Assembly: GCA_020650975.1 (NCBI GenBank)
Contig: JAIPMN010124985.1
Span: 1 to 25,283, forward strand
Length of the DNA: 25,283 nucleotides
Reading direction: 5' to 3'
Source: Apostichopus californicus
Lineage: Eukaryota; Echinodermata; Holothuroidea; Aspidochirotida; Stichopodidae
The position numbers and the translations under genes are program-made. This document shows positions 10,004 through 20,600 of this stretch, piece by piece (position 1 is the stretch's first letter; every line of letters starts with the position of its first letter). Under the pieces are notes generated by a model. The model searched no databases and was not told the origin of the DNA. It saw only the letters and a list, made by a program, of their open reading frames with translations.

Positions 10004-10775
10004 TATTGTTAATATTATTAATTGTATATCCAAAACATTACTTGGATGCATGGTTGGGCTGGTGTATTGACCTTGACCTGTACATTCAGTTGAATGCTGG
10101 ACTACTGTATGTATCATGTTTGACACAATCACTACTCTATAGCTGGCTCTCTTCGTACTCTTCAAATAATGTTTTGCAGCAGAGCAAGCTGTTTGCAGGA
10201 CACATTTAATCTTGAGATACTGTACCCAGGAGTCATTAGTACTTCGCTGGGTTGAAACTAGATAGCACTTAAAAGCATAACTGTTCACTGTGTAGGCTAC
10301 ATTGTGTTGTTGTTGTTCATTGTTATGCATTATGGCTAATTTGTTCAAGCATGCTACAGTATCAATTACTATGTTAAACTAATTCATTTGTTCAGGCATA
10401 CTACAGTACCAATTACTATGTTAAACTGACTGTATTGTGGATAAACATAGCACACAGTGTTATTGTTTGAATTTTTAACTAGTGCTCAGGCTCTACAAAT
10501 GGACAAGAATTTGGGGTAAAATGTAGATTAATTGTCAGGATTTTGCGATTATTTACTGCTCAGTAGATCCAAAGAAGAATGTAAAGTTTGTGACCAGATC
10601 GGCTTGTTCATGATCAGGATAATGGTATGCATACATGTAATGAAGCCTTAGTGCTTAATAACATACAGTAATTTGAAGGGGTAAAAATGAAATCTTGTGT
10701 ATACACAGAATCCACACAATACACCCAACCCAAACAAGGTAGCGAACGCCCGGCGCACAAAAAAAAGAACTCGCA
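10004..10775. other. Intergenic, no gene recognised; two-copy 47-bp repeat
   Basis: At 10341-10387 and 10388-10427 there are two adjacent copies of a 47-bp unit (starting TTGTTCAAGCATGCTACAG), with a few mismatches. Nothing else was recognised. Confidence 0.6.
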
Positions 10776-11276
10776 CTAGTAACATCAAATGGTTCACCCC
10801 CCCCCCCCCCAACACCCCCCCCCCCCCCAACCTTCAGTATGGATGTTAAAACAAACTTAAGAGGTATCTTCCTCAAGCTAATAAAACAAAGTAAATGATT
10901 GGTGGTATGTGAACGTTCTTTTCTCTGCCTTGAAGAGAAAAAAACACTGTTTGAGAAGTACAATGACACAAGAACATCTTAAGGCGTTCATGTTGATGTT
11001 TGTGGAAAAATGGATCTTGGCCAAACTTGACACTAAAAATATCATTTCCCTCTGGGCCGCAGGCTCCACAAAATATTCAACAGAAACACCATGAAAGTCA
11101 GCTGCATTAGTAACATCATCTGGTTCAACCCCCCCCCCCCCCCACCTTCAGTGTGGACATGAAAACAAATGTAAGAGGTACCTTCCTCAAGCTAATAACA
11201 AAACACTTTCCTCAGGGACACAGGCTCCACAAAATATTCAACAGAATTAAACACCGTGAATTTCAGCTACAGCTAT
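10776..11276. repeat. Tandem duplication with long C runs upstream of H6PD
   Basis: Unit 1 begins at 10776 (CTAGTAACATCA, then C runs, then ACCTTCAGTATGGATG). Unit 2 begins at 11107 (TTAGTAACATCA, a C run, then ACCTTCAGTGTGGACATG). Both continue to CAGGCTCCACAAAATATTCA and TTTCAGCTAC-like ends. Unit 2 lacks about 160 bp of the middle of unit 1. The C runs of 12-16 bases make the exact sequence uncertain. Confidence 0.75.
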
Positions 11277-11428
11277 ATATACAAAAAATATGAATTCAAT
11301 CATTCAATGCCATAATTTAAACATCACCAAGCAGACCATATACATATTTATTTATAGTCCTTCAGCGATGTCAGGTTTAGGGTTTTTCCTCTTCCTTTTC
11401 TTACTAATATAATTTATAACTTCCCCTT

Positions 11429-11487
11429 TTTCTCTAACTGTATTTCCCAATAGTAACAGTTACAGGTTAACATTTCACCGAGACAAC
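11429..11487 (+). promoter_or_regulatory. Probable 3' splice site and 5' UTR leader of H6PD
   Basis: A pyrimidine-rich run (TTCCCCTTTTTCTCTAACTG, with a CTAAC branch-like motif) ends in CCCAATAG at 11453, followed by a short leader up to the ATG at 11488. This looks like an acceptor, so a non-coding first exon probably lies upstream. No convincing promoter was seen for it. Confidence 0.45.
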
Positions 11488-11671
11488 ATGTACCTCCGAA
11501 CTCGCTGGAAGAGAGTCTTTCTCCTGGGCATCGGAATCTTCTTGGTGCTGCTCGGGTTTAAGACGTACGCCCTCGATGAGCAAACACCCGTGGCTAACAT
11601 CGTTCTCATCGGCGCCACCGGTGACCTGGCCAAGAAATATCTATGGCAGGGTTTCTTTAACTTGTTTCGTG
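11488..11671 (+). CDS. H6PD: H6PD coding exon 1: signal peptide and NADP-binding loop
   Basis: Codes residues 1-61 plus the first base of Gly62. The ATG has A at -3 (AACATGT). Residues 1-28 are basic then strongly hydrophobic, and an ...TYA/LDEQ cut is plausible. Residues 38-61 carry the Rossmann glycine loop. The donor is G/GTAAGT. The reading frame stays open for 34 codons past the donor into a LINE remnant; that extension is not H6PD. Confidence 0.93.
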
Positions 11672-14600
11672 GTAAGTCTGAATTACTCACAGCCTTTAAA
11701 AGGAACTTTTGTCCTGATCTATGGAATGCACTCCCCAATGACATCAGGGCAGCTTCATCATTAAATGTTTTTTAAGGTACTCCTTAAAACTTACCTTTTT
11801 CAAAAGTATTATTCATTTTAAACCTCCAAAAAAAAAAATTTATATTTTGATAGTCTTTGATTTTCGGCTGTAATAGTTCAGTATTTTAGTTTGATTGTAT
11901 GCTGTCATATTTTATTGCTTTCATCTTTGATTTCTGCATTTTATTGCTTTAATAATTATTGTTAGGATATTTATTAATTTTTGTAATTTTTAGGATGCAA
12001 TATTTTTAGGCTGTATTATTTTTAAGCTGTAGTAATTTTAAGTTGTAATATTTTATGCGATTTTGTGAAGTGCTTTGCGATCATTCTTTGATGTAAAGCG
12101 CTATAAAAGAATAAATTATTATTATATTATTATTATTGAAGTTTTGTAACAGTTCAGATTTAATACTTATGTACTTAAAAGGCTATGTGGTAACATTTCA
12201 CTATGCATTCAGCCTTTTTCAAAGGCAAACAGAATTTATGAAGTAGTTATGGTATGTGTTCACACATAATATATATGTGTGTTTGTTTGAAATATATGTG
12301 TGTGTTTGTGCGTATCATGATGGCTTGGCTTGTAAACACTCACTGTGTCCAACATGTAGGACCTTCATACTTGGTGTGTAGTAGATGTATCTGGTGAGTT
12401 TTCAGCTGTTTTCATTATAGGTAGATGTTAAAGGTCATTTGAGGTCGCCATTGACCAAAAATATGAAAATCAACATATATGAAAGCCAGTCAGTAGCTCA
12501 TTGTACTAAACAAGTACATTAAGACCTTGGTGAACCTCACTTTTGCATGTACCACATACTCCAGGTGTGCATAACACAGGTCTGCATACCCCAGGATGAG
12601 AAAGAAGGGTGTAACCATGGTAACAGGCTCTCATTGTATCACAGTGAACCCTGCCTGTGTTTCCTACAGAAGCTTTTTTATTAATACTGCTCAGGAATTG
12701 TAGAAATTGACATAACAAGTTTGTCAGAATGTTTAAATTCACAGCATAGGTCTACAGTAACAGAAAAATATATCCACGGTTTTCAACTCAACTTTGGCAT
12801 TCTTGATCACACCAAAAACAACCTGTTCCCATGATTGTGTATAGTTCTGTCAAACATGACACAGTTAACCGGTTCAACTGATTATAGTTATGAACAGGAA
12901 GTAGGTAAATGAATCAGATGAACTTAGAGGCCAACACCTTCATTCAACGGGGAGGGAAGGAAACTGACCTAGAAAATGTCCTGAGTAATTATCAAGCTGA
13001 AGGAAGGACGACTTCCTAGGGAACTTTTAAACCCATTAATCGCCGCTGTTTTAGGTCATGACTATTGCCACATAATATGCTAAAAGGTCTCAATAATGGT
13101 CACTCCTGTGGCAGGCTGATCATTGTTACGGTAGTGTGGGATAAAGGATGTGTTATTAGAGGAACCTTGAACCTGTGAGGGCCTGGATTCGATTCCAGGC
13201 TGGCCAAGGTACAAGGTGGGTTTTTCATCTTGGTGATATCCACAGTTTTCCCTCATCTGAAATTGTTTTCAAAAAATTATACAAATTTTAAAACGAGCTA
13301 AAATTTTAAGTTGGATAGCGACTCCATGTGATGTGTAAGTAAATACGCCATTGGACTGCTTCTGTCACATGCACATGTGGTTGCTAAGCAACGTAAAATG
13401 ATTGCCCTTCCTGGTGAATATTATTATCATTAAATCTAAAGTGCAATTTATAATCATTTTGTTACTCTCACAAGCTTGCAAAAATACTGTATTTCTTTCT
13501 AAGATGGGGCAAGTTATTGTCTAGTTTAATCCTAAGGGAAGAGCTCTGGAAAATGTTCGCAAATGATTACTTGCTCAAATAAGTTTGTCATACTGAAAAA
13601 CATTTAATCCCAGCTTTGTTGTATCCTATGATATTGAATTATATTTCATGATGGGTGTGTTCAAAGCATATGACTTGGGACTTTCACCATTTGCATATAA
13701 GATTGGTGCATAGGCAGTGGCGGAGCTAGGGGTATTGGTCAGGGTGGCAAGAATGGTCTGTAGGGATGCTTTCGACACTATCTAAGCGGAGCGCTACCAC
13801 TGGTTGGCGCGGAGCATACAGAAATTTTTTGAGTAAAAATACTCCCTAGATCGCCTCAAATGACCCTTTCTGGGCCTTGCTAATTTGCACATAAACGAAG
13901 AATTAATAGTCGTTAGAGCATTTTGTCAGAAAATGTGACAAATGTCAATAGGTAGATGAGAGCGCAATAAAAAAGTCAATAATCGTTAGAATAGTCGTTA
14001 GAGCATTTTGTCAGAAAATGTGACAAATGTCAATAGGTAGATGAGAGCGCAATAAAAAAGTCAATAATCGCGAATAAGTTAAAGGTGGTAAAAGGCTGAA
14101 AAGGGTGCCAGCAGTTAGTCAGGGGGGGCATCCGCCCCCCCCCTGACTGTATGAACTCCGCCACTGTGCATAGGGATAAATGCCTTAAATGTACTTATTT
14201 TAGTGCAATGTTATAGCAATAATTTGAGACTTTTGGTATTGCTATTGTTACAAGTGTTGTATAACAAACTAGTTTTTGCAAGTTTCTGGAAGTACAGCGT
14301 AAACTAAAACATCCACACAAGAAAATTACAAGTAAGGTGGAGGTCATTTTTACTGTTCACAACAAAGATATTTTTAGAAATTTCATGGTTCTTAAACGAG
14401 AATACATTTATACTCAGTTCCTAAGTACTAACTTGAGGCCAACATTTGGTGAACAGGATGAAAGCAATATTGATTAGGACATTGTATGCAACTTTTAGTC
14501 CAGAAGAACTTGGTGCTTTTAAGGGGTCATCATTCTAACCAACATTGTGTGGTTTTCAACTCTCACAAGGATTAGTGATTTATAGGAACAAAAAGATAGC

Positions 14601-17600
14601 CACAGAATGAAGATATTACTGTTTTGTGGTAATTGAATTGAATTTTTTGTAAACTCTGTTGATTTAATTTTACCATTTTTGGGGGGGTGGGGATAAATAT
14701 TTTTTTTAATTTTTTTTTATTCAATATACCTTTTAAATTTCTTTGTGTGTGTTTTCTTTCATTTGTTTTAATATTATAAGTGTCATATTTAATAGTCTTA
14801 ATAGTCATATTTAATAGTCATATTTAATATTTTAATAGTCATATTTAAGTCACTTAACATTTATTCTACAACATATTTAGCCTAGTTATATCGTTTTTCT
14901 CTCCTGGCAGGTGTCAAACAGAACTCTCTCGAACTTCATTTTACCGGTGGAAGCCGTCTACCCTTCAACACCGGTAACGAACAGTTGACCAAAATCCTTC
15001 AAGATTCCGTCAATTGTCAAGCTACAGATGAAGAATGTCTTGATTCGTTGCACGCCTTCCTGGATCGGGTGGATTACGCCCAGCTCAAGACTGCTGACCA
15101 TTACAGAGATCTTTGCACCGGTCTTACAGATAGGGCTTCCTCAAGGAGGGAAGAGGGTCGTATATTTTATCTCTCCGTTCCACCATTTGCGTATCCCGAG
15201 ATCGTTGAGCACATAAATCAAGGTGAGACATTGCGTAGTTTAGGTTTATTGTGTTTCACAGGGGAAAAAAATATTTCTTCAAAAGTCATACGCAAAGTGA
15301 GCAAATTGCTATACGAGTGTGAAAATGTACTTAATGTGGGATGTGGGACAAAGTTGAGGGCTTTTAAAACTGCTATGCAAATGTGTGGAGAATAGATCTT
15401 TAATTGATCACATTATAGGTCTGATATAGCTTACTGATCTGGTCAGTCTCAATGTCCTCAGTTTTGTTTATCGTTCATTTTATCGTTCATTACACGAAAT
15501 GCTACCAGATACTCTGAATGCCTTCTTTACACAAAACTCAAACATCCACGCTCACAATACTAGGCAAGCTGATTACCTGCACCCAAGACAATGTCACAAC
15601 AATTTCTCTAAAAATAGCTTACATCATCGGACCATCGCACTTTGGAATCCCCTACCTATCACCTTACAGGCGATGCCTTCTTTAGTTGCTTTTAGAAAAA
15701 GCTTACTCACTTTATCAACATGTACTAGAACTGCGAAATGAAACTGGGGGGAGGGGGGGTGAGAGAAGGGAGAGGAAGGGGTGGTTCTGTGTTTTTGTTC
15801 TTTTTGTTCTCTTTTCTAATCGTAAAGTTCTGTATTTTTTAGGGAGTGTCACTGCCCGACAAGCCCTATAGGGTTTTTTAGTACACTTCCTTTCACAAGT
15901 TTTGTTTCTTATCTCCTTCTATGTCATATGTCATACTTATGTTGTGATAATAGAACATAAATAAATGAAATGAAAATATATTAACAGGTCTGACAGTTTA
16001 ATACATAGAAATATTGGAAATTATAAAACAATGAATGTCACTTAACTTTCTGTAACCTTAAGATTGAAATTTTCCATTTTAAAACTAATAACTGGTAAAA
16101 GTTCTGTTCATTTCAATGGAGTGGTGAAAGTGACTCTCCGATAAGGTGCTTTCAAAATCCGGTCATGAATTCAGTCAATTATCTCGTTATTTTGTCACAG
16201 TTTGCAGACCTCCAGACCCAAGAACATGGCTTAAGGTAGTTCTGGAGAAACCTTTCGGCAGTAGCTTAAACTCAGCACAAGAGTTGTCAGTCCAGCTCTC
16301 CAAGCATTTAAAAGAAGAAGAAATTTATAGAATTGATCACTACCTAGGGAAACCTGGTATGTATTTATCTATCACCAAGTTGAAGATATCCTCAGCTTCA
16401 TTCCTAGATTCAAATATTCAGATTATCTTTCACCAAGTTGAAGATAATCTCAGTTTCATTCCTAGATTCAAATATTCAGATTATCTTTCACCAAGTTGAA
16501 GATATCCTCAGCTTCGTTCCTAGATTCTAATCTAGATTTCAAAAATTCAGATCATCTTTCACCAAGTTGAAGATATCCTCAGTTTCATTCCTAGATTCAA
16601 ATATTCAGATTATCTTTCACCAAGTTGAAGATATCCTCAGCTTGGTTCCTAGATTCTAATCTAGATTTAATAACTTCAGATTTTAAGTCAATTGCTGGTA
16701 CATATTCATCTATCACCAAGTTGAAGATATCCTCAGTTTCACCCCTAGATTCTAATCTAGATGTCAACAATTCAGATTATTCTTCACCAAGTTGAAGATA
16801 TCCTCAGCTTGGTTCCTAGATTCTAATCTAGATTTCAAAAATTCAGATTATCTATCACCAAGTTGAAGATATCCTCAGCTTCATCCCTAGATTCTAATCT
16901 AGGTTTCAAAATTTCAGATGATCTATCACCAAGTTGAAGATATCCTCAGCTTCGTTCCTAGATTCTAATCTAGGTTTCAAAAATTCAGATTATCTATCAC
17001 CAAGTTGAAGATATCCTCAGCTTTCATCCCTAGATTCTAATCTAGATTTAATAACTTCAGATTTTAAGTCAATTGCTGGTACATATTCATCTATCACCAA
17101 GTTGAAGATATCCTCAGCTTCACCCCTAGATTCTAATCTAGATGTCAACAATTCAGATTATCTTTCACCAAGTTGAAGATATCCTCAGCTTCGTTCCTAG
17201 ATTCTACAGTAATCTAGGTTTCAAAAATTCAGATTATCTATCACCAAGTTGAAGATATCCTCAGCTTTCATCCCTAGATTCTAATCTAGATTTAATAACT
17301 TCGGATTTTAAGTCAATTGCTGGTACATATTCATCTATCACCAAGTTGAAGATATCCTCAGCTTCACCCCTAGATTCTAATCTAGATGTCAACAATTCAG
17401 ATTATCTTTCACCAAGTTGAAGATATTCTCAGCTTGGTTCCTAGATTCTAATCTAGATGTAATAACTTCAGATTTTAAGTCAATTGCTGGTACATATTCA
17501 TCTATCACCAAGTTGAAGATATCCTCAGCTTCACCCCTAGATTCTAATCTAGATGTCAACAATTCAGATTATCTTTCACCAAGTTGAAGATATCCTCAGC

Positions 17601-20600
17601 TTCGTTCCTAGATTCTAATCTAGGTTTCAAAAATTCAGATTATCTATCACCAAGTTGAAGATATCCTCAGCTTTCATCCCTAGATTCTAATCTAGATTTA
17701 ATAACTTCGGATTTTAAGTCAATTGCTGGTACATATTCATCTATCACCAAGTTGAAGATATCCTCAGCTTCACCCCTAGATTCTAATCTAGATGTCAACA
17801 ATTCAGATTATCTTTCACCAAGTTGAAGATATCCTCAGCTTGGTTCCTAGATTCTAATCTAGATGTAATAACTTCAGATTTTAAGTCAATTGCTGGTACA
17901 TATTCATCTATCACCAAGTTGAAGATATCCTCAGCTTCACCCCTAGATTCTAATCTAGATGTCAACAATTCAGATTATCTTTCACCAAGTTGAAGATATC
18001 CTCAGCTTGGTTCCTAGATTCTAATCTAGATTTAATAACTTCAGATTTTAAGTCAATTGCTGGTACATATTCATCTATCACCAAGTTGAAGATATCCTCA
18101 GCTTCACCCCTAGATTCTAATCTAGATGTCAACAATTCAGATTATCTTTCACCAAGTTGAAGATATCCTCAGCTTGGTTCCTAGATTCTTATCTAGATTT
18201 CAAAAATTCAGATTATCTGTCACCAAGTTGAAGATATCCTCAGCTTTGTTCCTAGATTCTAATCTAGATTTCAAACCTTCAGATTTTATGTCAGTTAATT
18301 TTCACATGGTTTTCTTAAGGATGAACAGGGAGTGTAAATAAAATAAATGAAATAGTTCAAGTTCTATTTAATGGTTTAAATGCTGACAGTTTTCTGGCTA
18401 CCACTTACTTACAAATCTGGTGGGGGAGGGGGTGCAGTTAGAGGAATAGCAGTAGATGATTTGTTAATTGATAGACAATCAGAAAATATGTTTTGAGTTT
18501 TAATTGAAAATAACACTGGAAGTAGACTTTTCATAGCTGCCCTTCCTCCATTTGAATAAGATTTTCAGGAGATTGGGATTAGTATGAGTTCATTTTTTCT
18601 CCTAAGTAATGTTAGAAAATGTGCAGGAGGGGGGGGTGGGAGGGTAAGGTGGTTGGGATTGTATTAGATACCTAATTGTTTTCATTTTATAGCTAGTGAC
18701 ATTCCAATCAATTGAAACCATATTTTGAATCAATCATTTTGTATCATTTTGTAGGAGTGAGGACGATTTTACCCTTCCGTCATTCTAACCGAGATGTCTT
18801 AGACCCCTTGTGGAACCACGAGTACATCGATTACATAGAGATAGCTATGAAAGAGACCTTAGATGTGAAAGGTTTGTATTATATCTCATTGTAAGAAACC
18901 TTAGATGTAAAAGGTTTGTATTATATCTCATTGTAAGAAACCTTAGATGTGAAAGGTTTGTATTATATCTCATTGTAAGAAACCTTAGATGTGAAAGGTT
19001 TGTATTATATGTCTTTGTAAGAAACCTTAGGTGTGAAAGGTTTGTATAATATCTCATTGAAAGAAACCTTAGATGTGAAAGGTTTGTATTATATCTCATT
19101 GTAAGAAACCTTAGATGTGAAAGGTTTGTATTATATCTCATTGTAAGAGACCTTAGATGTGAAAGGTTTGTATTATATTTCAGTGACAGAAACCTTAGAT
19201 GTGAATGGTTTGTTTTATACCTCATTGAAAGAGACCTTAGATGTGAGAAGGTTTGTATTGCATCTCATTGTAAGAAACCTTAGATGTGAAAGGTTTGTAT
19301 TACATCCCTCAAGTATAAATAATGAAATGTAGTAACTATACATTAAATAATTTAGTGAGGGGTGTGCAAAATATATTAGAGCTCAGTGAAGGAAACCTTA
19401 GATATGAAATGTTTTTATGATCCCTCTTTAAGTATAAGCAATATTTATCAAAAGATTTTACTTGAACAAGATTTTTAACAGTGACCTCCAATAAGGTAAC
19501 TGTAAATTTGAGCAGTGCCAATTTTACTTGCTAGGAAATTTGAAAGAGGAAACTAAAATAATGATCAAATTTTTCTAATTTGTGTATATATGCAAGAACC
19601 GATCTTGTTTTCCCTTGTTGCAGGCCGCCTGAGCTTCTATGACAAGTACGGTGTGATCCGAGATGTCATGCAGAACCACCTGACCGAGATACTAGGCCTG
19701 GTTGCCATGGAGATTCCGAATGATTTGAACCCTGCATCGGTACAGAAGAGCAAAGTTGATCTGTTCAAGGATGTACTTCCAGTGACATCATCGCAAAGTG
19801 TGATTGGTCAGTATGAAAATTATGCGAGAGAATGGATGGAAGAGACCAATCAGAATCCAGGAAATGTGACCTTCACTCCGACATTTGCTGCAAGTATTCT
19901 ATTCATCAACAATCAGAGGTGGAGGGGAGTGCCTTTCGTTCTCATGTCCGGCAAAAAGTTGCTGGAAAAGTTAAGCTACGTCAAAGTCGTTTTTAAAAAC
20001 CAAGCCGTTTGTCCGACGAGCGTGAGTTGGAGGAAAGATTCTGATTGTGAAGCGAAACAAATCGTGTTTGTCTTGAGCCAATCCGGTTCAAAGTATCCTC
20101 ACATCTTACTCTCAAAAAGTTTTCCTAAACCAGTTCTACCCAGAGGAATTCGGGAAGATAAAAAATTCCCCATGGAAGAGTTCCAAGTTTTTAATCGACC
20201 TCTCTCTGATTATCTCGTGTACACTGCCGCAAGCGAAGATGCTTACACGTCTTTGATAAAAGATTGTTTCCGCGGCGATAGGTCGAATTTTGTGGATACG
20301 GAACGTCTGATGGCGTCGTGGGTCATCTGGGACACGGCCCTGAAGGGATTGCAGAAGGTCATGCCGAGGATTTATTCACCATTACAGTCGCAAACCGGTT
20401 GGTTGAACTTTGAGGTCAAAGGTCAAACGTTGCAATACACCGTGCAAGAAACGCACACAGACGATTACTTCCAGTCCTCTCTAGCGTCCAGCTATGAGGC
20501 AGATTCCAGCTACTTCAGGAATCAACCGTTATATCACGGAAATGCGGAGACCACCATCGAAGACCTCGCTAAATCAATCTTCGAAGTCGCCGTAAGTACA

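Noticed and set aside
10655..10969. 104-codon minus-strand frame with a poly-Gly stretch
   Set aside because: The Gly run is the translated C-run repeat; the rest has no recognisable protein features.
16360..18290. CRISPR-like array of repeats
   Set aside because: Units are contiguous and homologous along their whole length, there are no unique spacers, and the setting is an animal intron. This is a satellite.
18810..19049. Plus-strand open frame running through exon 4 into the 42-bp array
   Set aside because: It is in a different frame from H6PD and is held open only by the repeat period.
18845..19225. 126-codon minus-strand frame with a 14-residue repeat ([11 protein letters not shown]...)
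   Set aside because: It is the shadow of the 42-bp minisatellite. A repeat that is a multiple of three without a stop in that frame stays open automatically.
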